Shown: positions 11,466 to 22,450, counted from the first letter of the stretch. The stretch: DNA of 64,000 bases from Hypericum androsaemum (GCA_963995505.1 OZ023185.1:20161691-20225690), one strand, 5' to 3'. Program-made: numbers and translations. Notes: generated from the sequence alone by a model not told the origin.

Positions 11466-12892
11466 TGATGAGTGCGTAAACACTCTATCATCTATGTATG
11501 TTTTAGTGTTGGTTTTTCGTTGTTTCTAGTGTTTTTGTTTGTTATGTATTGATTTAATGTCATATTTCTTGCTTTGAATGTTTTAGTATAGTTCTTGTGA
11601 TTTTCATTGTGTTTTGTTCGTGTTTATTGCTAAGAAACTTTGTGGAGATGCGAGGAGGATATTGGTGCACCTTGGATCGTGTCAAAGATGATTGGATCAG
11701 CCGTGAAGAATGGTGCACGATCGGGACCTCGACGACATTGGGCAGACTGACCTCGAGCGACTCAAATGAAGATAACTTTCGCATACGAAGTCCGATGGAG
11801 ACATCCGTGGCTACAACTTTGTATCTAATGGTTTTCTTCAAATTCGGAGTCTAAGAGGGTGAAAAATGCGACCAAAGTCAAGCTTCAAATCTGAGAACTT
11901 GCCTAGATGGGCCAGAATTCATGAACCATTTTGGGCCCATTTCGGGATTGTCCGTGGCTTTACTTGGCTGGAACTTTAGGAATAGTTTAGTTAGTTTGAG
12001 TTGAAAATTTTTGTATAAATAGCCATTGGCTTTCCTTGCAAGCCAACCTAGAACTCTTAGACTTAGATATTTTTCTAAAAATACTCACCAACTCCACTCT
12101 CTCTCTCTCTTTTGGAAGAGAAACTTGGCTCACCATTGTTGGACGCTTGAAGATCATCTTGAGCTTTCTCTAACCCTCTCTTTTATGTTCATGCTTTACT
12201 TGCTTTATTTAATGGATGTGTTTAGTTGTGTAGTTGATATGTGTGAGTAGTTGATTAGTGGGTTAGGTGCCTTGATGACATCTACTTAGCCTATGGTCTA
12301 GTGGGGTTAAAATGCTAAGGTTTGTGAACTAGTTAATGAGTTTAATGCTTAATCTTTATTGATCACCTTGATTATGATCGTAATTAATACTAATCGCCAG
12401 GAGGGGTTAGGATTGATAGAACATTTAACTAGTTAATTAGTTGCCTTTTGATGAGGGATCTCATTAGGTGGTTAGTTGTCCAAAGGATAATGGTTATAAT
12501 TAGTAATTAGTTAGATTAGGTGGCTAATTAGTCACGGGAGTGTGATTAATTTAACTAAACTTAATTAATGATTGATTTAGACTAATTAATAGTGGGAGCA
12601 TTGATTAGTTGCTTTAGAAATACCCGGACCATAACACGAACTTAATAAACTCCATAGGCCATTTGTTTATCTAGGTGTCATTGGTACCAAGCCCACTGTT
12701 TCCTTTATTGTTAAAATCATATTCTAGTTAGTCGTTGTTGTAACCAACTTGTGTTTAGAATTGACAAATCCATTACTTGTAGTCCTAAACTAGTGGTCGA
12801 GTCGTATTTGTGGCCTAGAACTTAGTCCTTGTGGGACGATAATCCCTTACTTACTCTTTGTTGCAAGAGGGGTATAAAAATCCTTCCTTTCA
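11466..12892 (+). mobile_element. Solo LTR (probably Ty3/gypsy type), 1427 bp
   Basis: The segment begins TGATGAGTGCG, ends CCTTTCA and is flanked by a 5-bp direct duplication ATGGG (11461-11465 and 12893-12897). A TATA box, TATAAAT, lies at 12014-12020, followed by a CT-rich leader with a (CT)n run near 12100. The distal part (GTCCTTGTGGGACGATAATCCC, about 12825-12845) resembles the U5 end of long gypsy LTRs. No internal region or partner LTR is present, so it is a solo LTR left by recombination between two LTRs. Orientation follows the TATA box. The superfamily is inferred from general appearance only. Confidence 0.78.
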
Positions 12893-12930
12893 ATGGGCAC
12901 GACTCACTTTGATACCATGTTAAAATCTCA

Positions 12931-13078
12931 ATATCTTGACACTAACTGAGTTGAATAATTCAAATTTAACGTTGATATCTCGACACTCACTGAGTTTGGG
13001 TTTGTGGAGTTCTTTATGTGTAAAGTCAAAACTAATTGATACCTTGACACTCACTGAGTTGAATAATTCAAATTTAAA
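12931..13078 (+). repeat. Short direct repeats (39 bp) beside the solo LTR
   Basis: A unit beginning ATATCTTGACACT and continuing through ACTGAGTTGAATAATTC occurs at 12931-12969 and again at 13039-13078, with a shorter 23-bp version between them at 12975-12997. Function unknown. Confidence 0.7.
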
Positions 13079-15244
13079 TTGGGTAGGATGACAAGAAGCT
13101 CTCAACAAGTATTTAATGTTGTTGTGTTCCTAATGACTAGAAATCGAGACGTGTTGATTAAGTCAGAATAATAAAATTATTGATTAATCTAAGTATTTAT
13201 TGGTGTGTGTGACAATCTAGATAATTGGTTTGATGGCAATTTTTTCTTTCCCCTTTTATCAAAGCAATGTAACATGCAAGTTGTGTCATGGGTTGGACTT
13301 TGGTTACGGTGAGTAAAATAATAAAGTAAGAAGACCGAATTAAGTTTGAAAATCTTCAACTAGACAATGTGCTCTCCTCTTCTGCATGTGACTATGTGGT
13401 TCAGTTCAAAAGTGTTTTTTAAATACTTACCAAACAGTTTGGTTTCTTGTAGTAGGAATATGTGTCTTATTTATTTGTTATGTAGTGGTTGGTGCTAATA
13501 AAGTCAAACCGAACTAAACACTAAGTAGACAATGCACATGTGTGGTGCAGGAAGAGGAATAAGTAAAAATAATACATAGTTGAATAATAAGCTCATTTGT
13601 TTCATACCGAATACGTAAAAGATATATCATAAATGTCTCTCAAACAAAATCTTGTACGCAATAAGGTAATCAGTCATTAAAAACAAAATAATCAAACAGT
13701 AAAGACCATGTAAAATTAAGCATAAAGTTTGCATAAATATTAACTTCGCCGTAAATATAAGCAACATTCATAATTATGAGATATAAGAACTTCAATTATT
13801 GTTTTCAATTTTAATACACATGAGTATCACTCGCACTCTGATTTATCATGATTTGGAAGTGACGGTAGAGGAATTGGAGTTTTTCTTGTTGGACCATACA
13901 CAATCTCTGTGGGCTTCCCAAGTCCTTAATTGTTGGTTTCCTTTGTTTTAGCTTCGCATGGAATTTTTGATGTGGACAAAACCAAGGCAAACGCCAAAGG
14001 GTTACAGAGAAGAACTTTTGGGGTTTATTTCTTGTTGCTTGTGGGTTTCTGAAAGAGTCCCTTTCAATTAATTTGCTTCTTGTCGGTTTCTTAAGTATAA
14101 GTGCAAGTGATGCTTAAGTTCAGGGATTTTGATAGTATCTCTGCTGGGTTTTTGGATTGTTATATTCCACCTTTTTTATGATAAGTACAACACATTAACA
14201 TTGAAAGATATGTCAAAAAAACAATGTTATCGTTGAGCAAGCGTAGGCCTGGGCACGCTTCGAATAATCGGACCCTTAACAACAGGCTTGTTGAATAGGA
14301 GGTTCTGGAATCTTACAACTGGGTCAAATTTTGATTTTTAGAGCTAAATCGTGGAAATTTTGTTCCAGAAAAATTGAACCAACAATAACCACAGGTTCGG
14401 AAACCTTGTTTTAAAATTATGAATATGATTTTCTTTTTTCGGAACCTTGTAACTGTTAGTTTCAGAACTGTGGTCATGTCTATATAAGTAGTAAAAAACT
14501 TGGATTACCTTAAAAAATCATCTATTACATATGACTCGATGATGACCAATTGATACTGGAAATTCAAAAAAATGTCGAAACATAATCCACGAGCATCACG
14601 TTTCATTTTTCCCTGAAATTAATTCCTGCGTTTATGTTTCTGTCGTTTCGTGCAACTGTTTTGATCTCGGCTAATAAATCTTTCCCAACTTTTAAACTTC
14701 ACTGCCTACTTCCAAATTAAATTTCATTCTGTTCTGTGGCAAAACGAGGGAATACGAAAAGGGGACAAATCCAACTCAGCGGGTTCAAATTTTGAAGTAA
14801 ACATAAAATTGTGATTTTATATAAGAAAAATTGTTGACGTACAAAAATATCGAAGCATGGAAATTTCGGGGTTGATCAAGTCGGTCCTCGGTCATACTTA
14901 ATTTTTAAATCTATACAAGACGTTTATACATTAGTCCTCGACTGATCATCACCTAAAACATAAAATTGTGATAGCTCTTGAATTATAGTAAGTTATCTAA
15001 ATTTTTTGGTCCACCTTGTTCGTTATTTCTAGCTTTTTTTTTGTGGAACGTTATTTCTAGCTATGTAAGTTGCTTATGCTCTCTAATTTTGGGTTTTAAT
15101 CCTGGTTGCTCTCCTATTAAAAAAAAGGCCTATGCGACCAAAAATATCAAATTGAATATCTATTCAATTTTTTTTCCAAGTATTGAAAATTACAAATCTA
15201 TCACAAATACCACAATTTATTCTAAAACCTCATAAATCCAAGAA
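13079..15244. other. Intergenic DNA with no gene seen
   Basis: About 2.1 kb of AT-rich sequence without a frame, splice pattern or repeat that I can recognise. It separates the solo LTR from the 3' end of the GH17 gene on the - strand, and its last part must contain that gene's 3' UTR. Confidence 0.5.
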
Positions 15245-16399
15245 TCAACTCCACAAGGGATAGACCTCAGTGAAATTGGAATAAAACATTCCAAAATTTT
15301 GCTCAGGTCCACCAGGCTTCAAGTCCTCGTTAAACATCTCCGAAATGTAAACTTCCAAATTAATATCCGCCTTCCTCGGAGTCCAACCAGTGAGTCTTGC
15401 ATGCTTCACCAGATTCTCATTGTACGTCCGAGCATTGTCCACAGTGGCGTACGGGGCGGCCCCCGAAGTGGGCCATCCCGTCGCGGCCACGACCAGCTTC
15501 ACGTCCTCCTTCTGCACCACCCTCACCGCGGCCGCGACAAACGCGTCCACCATTGCATCAAACAGGTTGTAGTACTCCATCTTGCCATCCACAACGACCG
15601 GCTTGTCGGACCGAAACAGAGCGTAGTCCAGCCCGATTAACTGCGGGTCCTTGGCAAGTGCATAGTAGGGATACACATTGATCAACAGAGGTGACCCTAT
15701 GCTGTACAAAAGTAACGTGAGGTTGCTCATAATCGGAGCGAGTTCCACGTCGAATTGACCGCTTGACGGAGGGTATGAGCTGCCTAGTACTTGACCACCA
15801 ACAGCTGTAGTAACATGGATGTAATCAATCCCTGATTTTCTTACAGAGGCATCTAGATTGGCGATTGCTTGTTGCACAAGGGACTGAACAACACCGGGGA
15901 TGGCTTCGTTGCCTACGCAAATGTAACGGAACCTAACACCTTTTTTAACGAATGTCAGTACGTGGTCTTGGAACCATTTGTCTGCTGCATCCTGGCTCGA
16001 TGCTACATGCGCGATTGCCTCGTCCGGGACGCCTACTGTGACGACCAAGTCGGTCCCTGCCAAGGCTTCGAGGATGTCGAGATTGGCGTCGTAGACACGG
16101 ATCAACGAGACCTTTTTCTCCATGTTGGTTGTGAGGAACGTGATCACCTTTTTCGGAGAGGGGAGGTCGTCGCCTTCCCTTCCGTAGACTATCCCTGCAT
16201 CTCCACCTGCACGGGTTTTTTCAGTTCGATATAAGGCCGACCATGATCGACTATAGAAATAGTCGAGCAGATACCAGAGGATCATAGACGAAAAAACACG
16301 AGTTGCGGAAAATTCGGAGAGCATACCAAGAACCTTGACAGGGCAGGTAGCAGCAACAACAGCAAGAACCATAAACAGCAACGCAGACAAACAAGCCAT
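15245..16399 (-). CDS. GH17 beta-1,3-glucanase-like protein, 344 aa, catalytic nucleophile replaced
   Basis: Two exons: 16399-16327 encodes a hydrophobic signal peptide (MACLSALLFMVLAVVAAT), and 16206-15245 the GH17 barrel. The 120-bp GT-AG intron falls right after the signal region, as usual in this family. Conserved parts: GIVYGREGDDLPSP, the acid/base Glu in CVGNEAIPG (E125), NVYPYYAL, and the terminal YISEMFNEDLKPGGPEQNFG block. The motif normally reading VVSESGWPS, whose Glu is the nucleophile, here reads VVAATGWPT, so Ala266 takes its place. GH17 enzymes cut callose and fungal 1,3-beta-glucan; this copy would be inactive or altered unless another residue substitutes. The frame is otherwise intact. 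An in-frame upstream ATG at 16480 would hide the signal peptide, so I prefer 16399. A TATA-like ATATTATAAG lies at 16528-16538. Confidence 0.9.
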   Translation of the reverse strand: MACLSALLFMVLAVVAATCPVKVLGMLSEFSATRVFSSMILWYLLDYFYSRSWSALYRTEKTRAGGDAGIVYGREGDDLPSPKKVITFLTTNMEKKVSLIRVYDANLDILEALAGTDLVVTVGVPDEAIAHVASSQDAADKWFQDHVLTFVKKGVRFRYICVGNEAIPGVVQSLVQQAIANLDASVRKSGIDYIHVTTAVGGQVLGSSYPPSSGQFDVELAPIMSNLTLLLYSIGSPLLINVYPYYALAKDPQLIGLDYALFRSDKPVVVDGKMEYYNLFDAMVDAFVAAAVRVVQKEDVKLVVAATGWPTSGAAPYATVDNARTYNENLVKHARLTGWTPRKADINLEVYISEMFNEDLKPGGPEQNFGMFYSNFTEVYPLWS

Positions 16400-16527
16400 T
16401 TTCAGCAAAGTAAGGGAAAGAATTGGAATTCTTCTTAAGTTCTTACAGGCAACAACAAGTTGATCCTCTTTCTGAAACAAATGATGAAGAGAGAATTGGT
16501 TTGGTAGATTGGTGGAGGAGGGTTTAA

Positions 16528-16538
16528 CTTATAATATG
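16528..16538 (-). promoter_or_regulatory. TATA-like element of the GH17 gene
   Basis: On the - strand the sequence reads CATATTATAAG, about 130 bp before the preferred ATG at 16399. Transcription starting about 30 bp downstream would leave the ATG at 16480 close to the cap, which favours 16399 as the main start. Confidence 0.4.
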
Positions 16539-16750
16539 CTACACTGGTCAAACAGTTATTATTTACCTTCCAAAAAAAAATAGCTGACATTAATTAATCA
16601 TTAAAATCCATATTAATTGCTGGCTTTAATTAGCAATAAAATCTCAGATGTTATCAAAAATTAATCTCTGTTCACATTAGAGCAAAGGAAATCAAAAGGT
16701 TCTTGGGTGATGGACAAGTTTATTGACCATTAAAGATTCATTTAATGTTT

Positions 16751-16822
16751 CTTATTTCTGAGTGAGATCATTGATCTTGGTTTTGTTTGTTATTTCTGGG
16801 AGAGATCATTGATCTTGGTTTT
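16751..16822. repeat. Duplicated 29-bp block upstream of GH17 containing a near-palindrome
   Basis: TTATTTCTG followed by an AGATCATTGATCTTGG segment occurs twice, at about 16751-16779 and 16790-16822. Each copy contains AGATCATTGATCT, an almost perfect 13-bp palindrome. It lies about 220-290 bp upstream of the GH17 TATA-like element. A regulatory role is only a guess. Confidence 0.55.
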
Positions 16823-16829
16823 CCACCAC

Positions 16830-17286
16830 ATTACCACAGAAAAGACGAGAGGATTCTTGCATTAAAGTGAGTTTCTCAGACTCCCAACCTAACAACTTCA
16901 GCATAACCAAAAGATCTCAAACTCTTTGGGACATAACAACCTTACATACTTGTTTTAAGAGTTTAAACACCATTAAAAAACCTATCTGAACTTTTTCGAA
17001 TGCAATAATGCTAAATACTTATTGTCCGGGATAACCAGTAGTATGGAAAAAAAACAGACGGCCCTCAAAAGTGAGAACCGCAACGGTTGCAACCACGTTT
17101 AAATGCTCATTGATTGTGAAGTATTGACGTTACAGAGAGGATATGACGCATAAACTACAAGGGGGGGACTCAAGAAACTTCTTGCTATTTGCTATTATCT
17201 TGTACATGAAAAGCCATTAACTCGAAAACTTGGTTCAACTCTGCATTATTTTTTTACAAGTACGATTATATTGCATACCACCACAT
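16830..17286. other. Intergenic stretch between the GH17 promoter and the HSP70 3' end
   Basis: No coding frame or recognisable element is visible. The right part should contain the 3' UTR of the HSP70-like gene, which is read from the - strand. Confidence 0.5.
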
Positions 17287-17310
17287 AATGGTACTGTCTG
17301 ATTGCCATTC

Positions 17311-19026
17311 CTACATCCTCCTCTGGTGCATTGTAACAAAGCAGCCATGGGTCCGGTTTAGGGCTTCGGCAACCCAACCGTGCCCGTCATCGACCATCGG
17401 CATCCTCACCTCCATTAAGGGTGTCACCGGACCGTCCTTCCCGGGCATCATAACTCCAGCGAGCACTCTCAGAACGTTTGAAGCATCGATATCCATGCAG
17501 ACACTAATCTCCGGAACTCCTTTGGGTGCTTGAGGGATGCCAACAATCTTGAAATAGCCTAGCAGATGATTCTCTTGTATGAAGTTCCCTTCGCCTTCGT
17601 AAACTACGATCAGCGCCTCCGTTTGGTTGTCGTAAGAGGTTGTGAAGAACAACTCCCTCCTAGCTGGTATTGTTGTATTTCTGGTTATTACGGGCACGAA
17701 TTCGTTCTGATCCACTCGTATCCCTATCGCAAGAGGCGTAGCTTGGATAGTCAGCAGGTCCAAGTTTCCGAAAGGATCACTGATCCCTGATGCAACTGCT
17801 CCTTCTAATGCTGCTCCGCGTACTGCAGCTTCTAACGGATTCATTCCTTGATAGAGTTCTTGTTTCTTGCATATAGTCTTGACGACGTTCTTTAACCTCG
17901 GGATATAAGAGCATCCGCCCACAAGAATCACATCATCCAAATCATTGACATGTAATTTTGAGTCGCGTATGCATTGTTCTATCAGATCCTCGCACTTTTT
18001 GAACACATCCTTGTTCACTTCCTCAAATTCTTCCTGCTGAATGATTTTGTTTATCTTCCTCCCATGACCCAAGTCAACATCAACATGAACACTCTTGTGA
18101 GAGGAGAGCTGATAGATTGCATCCTGGGTTGCAACTCGAAGCGAAGCCGTAGACCGCATCTCATCAATTCCACGGTTCATGAACAGAAACTCTATCCCTG
18201 GCATGAGGTATCGCATCGTGTTCTGCAGCATGTCTTCTCCTCCAATAGGAACTCCAGCTAAGGCTTTAATCTGTGAAACACCTCCAGCTGTGGCTGCCAC
18301 CGCAACATCGCAATAACCGGCTCCCATATTGAATATGAGCACATTCTTCTCACTCCCGCCGCTCATATTCTCAGAGATAGCCTGTTGTTGCTGCTGTGCA
18401 TATAACAACGCCACGGCTGTTGGCTCAGGCATCAATCTGAGGATGTGAAGGCCAGCCATTGCACAAGCACGTTCAATCCTTGACAGCTGAAACCGACTAA
18501 AAGATGCTGGGATGGTCAGAATGACATTTCTTATCGGTCGTTTCAGCTGGATTTCGACCATAGCCCTGAGATCAACCAAGAATATAGCCAGGACTTCTTC
18601 AGGAGTGGTGGACCTCCAAGCATTTTTCACCAAAGCTGCAATGAAAGGCCGAACTCCAATGTCCAAAGTTTGAACCAGAAATGGGAGACTCTTACATGAT
18701 TGAACAACCGGGTCGGTGTCAACCCTCCCAATCAACCGCTTCATATTAAAGATGGCCGCACCAGACAGCATCTCATGCTCGTGGGAAAGCTGATTGCTCA
18801 CCCCACCAGCTGGAGTATCATCCTTGAAAGTAACATAGGAACGCATGAGCTTCTGGTTTCTGGTATTCCGAACCAGCTCCACCTCATTACCATTCCAGAT
18901 AGCGACGCTGCACTGTGAGGTTCCAATATCAATGCCAAGAGCGATTTCCTCCGGGAAAGCAGATGATGATTTCTCCTCACCGATGGTCTCGCTATCGGAT
19001 GCAACAGTGTACTGTGGCTCAGCCAT
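17311..19026 (-). CDS. HSP70-8: Truncated HSP70-like protein, HSP70-8/HSP70T-2 type, 571 aa
   Basis: A single coding exon from the ATG at 19026. It has the HSP70 ATPase fold: phosphate-1 loop GIDIGTSQCSVAIW (residues 31-44), MEPTAVALLYAQQQQ, a phosphate-2 region NMGAGYCDVAVAA where canonical chaperones have DLGGGTFDVS, and VGGCSYIPR. The substrate-binding beta part follows (QATPLAIGIRV), but the alpha lid and the C-terminal EEVD are missing, giving about 571 residues instead of about 650. This matches the plant HSP70T class, and the N-terminus (MAEPQYTVASDSE) resembles Arabidopsis At2g32120 as I recall it. A 3' splice site (TATGCAG) ends one base before the ATG, and GGAGGTAAAA at 19646 gives the donor, so a 619-bp intron (19028-19646) sits in the 5' UTR. 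The longer in-frame start at 19095 lies within this intron and is not used. Confidence 0.94.
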   Translation of the reverse strand: MAEPQYTVASDSETIGEEKSSSAFPEEIALGIDIGTSQCSVAIWNGNEVELVRNTRNQKLMRSYVTFKDDTPAGGVSNQLSHEHEMLSGAAIFNMKRLIGRVDTDPVVQSCKSLPFLVQTLDIGVRPFIAALVKNAWRSTTPEEVLAIFLVDLRAMVEIQLKRPIRNVILTIPASFSRFQLSRIERACAMAGLHILRLMPEPTAVALLYAQQQQQAISENMSGGSEKNVLIFNMGAGYCDVAVAATAGGVSQIKALAGVPIGGEDMLQNTMRYLMPGIEFLFMNRGIDEMRSTASLRVATQDAIYQLSSHKSVHVDVDLGHGRKINKIIQQEEFEEVNKDVFKKCEDLIEQCIRDSKLHVNDLDDVILVGGCSYIPRLKNVVKTICKKQELYQGMNPLEAAVRGAALEGAVASGISDPFGNLDLLTIQATPLAIGIRVDQNEFVPVITRNTTIPARRELFFTTSYDNQTEALIVVYEGEGNFIQENHLLGYFKIVGIPQAPKGVPEISVCMDIDASNVLRVLAGVMMPGKDGPVTPLMEVRMPMVDDGHGWVAEALNRTHGCFVTMHQRRM

Positions 19027-19813
19027 CCTGCATATAGACAAATCAGTGAGACAGTTGCTTACAATAATCATTCCTATCTTCAAATACAAGCTCATGCGAA
19101 TCCATTCACATCAGAATCAGGGCCAAGACATAAGGCTTATAAGCAAATACAAGCTCTTTCTTGCAGCCCGACTCCTACAGTGATTCATCATGCTTCTAAT
19201 TGATCCGAATCGAAGAAAACCAACACGACTATGGGCACCCGCATACGTATTTCTGATTAACACAACATTGGAGTGGTCAAGATTGACTCTACGTCATCTC
19301 GATTCGTGAAGCAGCTAGAAGTACTAAACAGACACAAAGACCCACCCAGTATCAAACACCTACAAACCCAAATATTAAACAACAAAATGGACTAGAGAAT
19401 TCTGATTAAATTCAATAAATTGCCACCTGGTAACTATCACAGACACAACAGGACTCAGTTCTCAAATGGGTCCACTTCAACATCACTAAATTCTCTAACT
19501 TTACAATAAAACGAAGCTTAATTCCCTCCCACGAAAAGAAGAAGGAAAAAAAACACAAATAAGACAAAAAACAAAACAAAGGAAACAGGAAATGCAAGAA
19601 ACGGGAAGCTGAGCCAAGGAACATGAAAAAGCATGTAAATTTTTACCTCCTTTTAAGATGAGGAGGAACAAGTGGGGGTTTAGGGTTTTGGAGAGGTTTT
19701 AGTGTCTGATGGAGAAAGTACTAGAGAGTGTCGCGGTGGTGTCTGTGTCTCCGTGGGCTTCCTTTATTAAGAAGTAGAGAAGGTGGTGGAGGGAGTAGGT
19801 GACTTGTCGCCTT

Positions 19814-19845
19814 TTCTAGAGCTTCCTGGACTTTCTCGGAGGGGT
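19814..19845 (-). promoter_or_regulatory. Possible heat-shock element of the HSP70-like gene
   Basis: TTCTAGAGCTTCCTGGACTT continues into TCTCGGAGG, giving alternating TTC/GAA-like triplets at 5-bp spacing. Several units are imperfect (GAG, GAC). It lies about 45-75 bp upstream of a TATA-like TTAATAAAGG (19760-19770, - strand), the expected place for an HSF-binding site. Imperfect units make the call tentative. Confidence 0.45.
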
Positions 19846-19849
19846 TCTG

Positions 19850-20439
19850 GGTTTCTCTGTACAACAAATTTCCCAGTTTTTCTCGAAAAGAAAATTAATT
19901 TGACATCGATCAAAGTTACCAGTTCAGGAACTTAATTTTTTAAATTTTTAAAAATTTACAGATAAAAAAAATACCTTGTTAAAAGAATCGCTTACTAAAT
20001 TGGATCCAAGATGTTAGAAGTTTACAAAAAAATACCTTGTCGACTAACGAAGCGCTTCCAAACAATACGAGAAGCCCAATTATACCTAATGGGTTTCGAT
20101 TGTGGCATTCCGCCTCACACTTTGATAGAGATCCAAACCCACTTTGCACTTTGGATATTGGGCCGCTAAAGAGTTTAATATTTTGATTCCTTGCAATATC
20201 TCCGGCGGTTCGCCACATTTTTTGTCTCCCGCTAATTTGGTTTTGTGAGCTTGGGTGGTTCTCCAATTTCACACTCTACCAAAACAAATTTCGAAAGAAA
20301 AATCACATGGTAGGGAGATTAGTTGGTGAAGGGTTCTATGTTAACCGTAAATGTTTAATTCAAATCTTTTGTAATGTAATTGTGTTAAAAATTAAAAATG
20401 ATAATACACAACATTAGTTTTTAACTTTTTATAAAACAG
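19850..20439. other. Intergenic, no gene seen
   Basis: AT-rich DNA upstream of the HSP70-like gene. A - strand open frame of about 97 codons at 19979-20272 has no recognisable feature and is probably chance. Confidence 0.45.
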
Positions 20440-20796
20440 AATTCGGTCAGGACTGCTTCCAATAGGTCCTCTAAGAGGAAGTCTATGCTTTTGACCCCGA
20501 TTAGAACCAGTTGTCGGGTTAGAAGACCTACGGCCAAAGTGGCGGCTCTAAAGTGTCCGTTGAGGACTCAAAGATCAGTCTCCCCAGTGGAGCCTTTACC
20601 GGTGCAAAGCTTTAGCTCGATGCTTGCCGGCATGGAGGTACATGGCAATGCTCTCCAAGAGGAGCTCACGACTGAAGTTTGGTGCCTCGCGGTCGCTACT
20701 GGACTATCGTGGGAGGAGGACACTTCAAAAATTCTCGATGCGATCAAGGATGCTGCCCGTGGTTTAGACCATTTTTGGACTTTTGACCCTCCTTGA
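20440..20796 (+). pseudogene. Fragment of LINE ORF1 C-terminus
   Basis: The end of this frame (EVWCLAVATGLSWEE and ILDAIKDAARG) aligns by eye with the tail of the ORF1 protein of the LINE at 32631-34097 (AVWNMFLSLGIEWDG and IIDVIKQAAKG). The preceding part is basic and proline-rich, as in the linker of plant L1 ORF1 proteins. Nothing resembling ORF2 follows, so this is a short broken remnant. Identity is low, so confidence is moderate. Confidence 0.45.
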
Positions 20797-20939
20797 TTCG
20801 GGCTATTTTAGTTTTGACTCGCTTTTGATAACACTTGGTGTTGACTCCAGATAGCGCTAATCACTACGTTGTATTTCGATTCTCGTTATCTGGTGCCTGT
20901 GATGTATACTTTCGTGGTGATTGAATATAATACTTTTTG

Positions 20940-22450
20940 CTGCGGGAAAAAGAGAATAAGTAACCCAAGACAGATCCGGAGTGGTCGTCCCAAGGTCGGT
21001 CTAAATCTACGCTAGGCTACGGGCTACGCTAGGCTACGGAAAGAAAAAGCGATACAAGATAAGTAAACTCGGCTTAGAATAGGAAAATATAAACCATCTT
21101 CCTTATATGAACAGATCTCGTCTCCGAATAGGAATATGTCGGTCGTGCCGACTAAGCAACTGTGTCCCAAAATCTTATTGAAATCTCAGAAATCTCGGCT
21201 CTACTTAGGAAAATATAAGCCGCCTTGACCATCTCAAACCTTCCACGCAAAAACTCGTTCTAAGCCCGTCATCGCCCAAACAACTTTCCGCCTTTAGGGC
21301 CAAAACAAACTCCAAAGAGCCCAAACCTCCTGCCTACACAGACAAAAAAGGGCCTCTCGTCTTGAAGCCCAAGAAGACCTCCACGCCCGAAACCTTCTTT
21401 TCGCTTTCAAATACAAGGCGGTACCTACCACCTACCGCTTCCAAGCCGCCAAGCGCCTAAAATGGGCCTGCCTTACCGCCCGGACCCTCTAAACGGGCTA
21501 AGCCTTCCGCCCGCAATCCCCTAGGCGGTACGTGCCTACCGCCCGAGTTTCCAAACCAGTGCCATCCACCCGCTCGCACCAACAAGGCGGTATACCACCT
21601 CCTGCCTTGAAGTGGACCGAGCGATCCAATCAACCCGAACACGGGTTGCTCAACGCGAACCCAGAAATACGCAGGTACAACCCGAAGCACTAATTTTATA
21701 CTTCAACAATTGAGACGAGGTACGTCGACGAGATCTTCTCTTTTCTCTTAGCCTATGAGTTCTAGGCGGCTCATGCTTATCGCCCATGAGAACTAGGCGG
21801 GCCTTGTTTACCTCTCACGAGCTTGAATGGGCTTCCTACTGCCCGGGCGCCTTCTGCTATTGACTCACGGACCGAAGAGCCCAACCCGGACACCCTACTT
21901 CAAAGGACAAAGTGCACTCCGGGCTCCCACCTCGAAGATCAAAGCGACCATCCGGGCTTTTGCCTTGTAGGTCGAAGCAACCATCCGACCTCCAAACGCA
22001 CCTTCCGACCTCCTACCTTGAAGGCCAAAGCGACATCCGGGCTCCCGCCTCGAAGGCCAAAGCGTCCTCTTGCTTTCTGCCATGAGGACCAAAGCATCTT
22101 TTTGCATTGACCTGTATTTTTGACCTACTTTCGCTCCGAATCTGAAGAAATAATAAACTATAAAGTCGTAGATTTATGTCTTGGCTTCGCAGAACAACTT
22201 GAATCATCTCAATCTAAGCTCCGGATAGAAAGTTATGAGCATTTTACTGAAGAGTATTACCCAGGCAGGCGAGAAGTGGACCGAACCGGGAGCTTTGGTC
22301 TTGGAAGCCATCTATCATCACCAGTTTCAACCAAGTAAGACCATCTTCGAACTCGATGGAGGGGAGACCATCGAAAACCTCTTTCCAACTCAAAATCTGA
22401 AGACACCACATCGGTCACCTTGCGACCACACCGGGTACCTCAAAATATGT
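20940..22450. repeat. GC-rich region of degenerate short repeats, unclassified
   Basis: In contrast to its AT-rich surroundings this 1.5 kb is GC-rich and built from recurring short phrases: CTACGCTAGGCTACGG twice (about 21011-21040), AGGCGGTA and CCGCCCG many times between 21410 and 21800, and a loose repeat of about 40 bp, CTCGAAGGCCAAAGCG with CATCCGGGCT, between 21900 and 22090. No protein is recognisable in any frame. It could be the non-coding part or LTR of an unknown retroelement, or a decayed array. Confidence 0.5.

Noticed and set aside
15299..16234. + strand frames of 60-121 codons opposite the GH17 gene
   Set aside because: Antisense shadows of a GC-rich coding exon with no features of their own.
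20800..22450. CRISPR-like or tRNA-cluster explanation for the short repeats
   Set aside because: Repeats are degenerate, have no uniform spacers and no cloverleaf; the setting is a plant chromosome.
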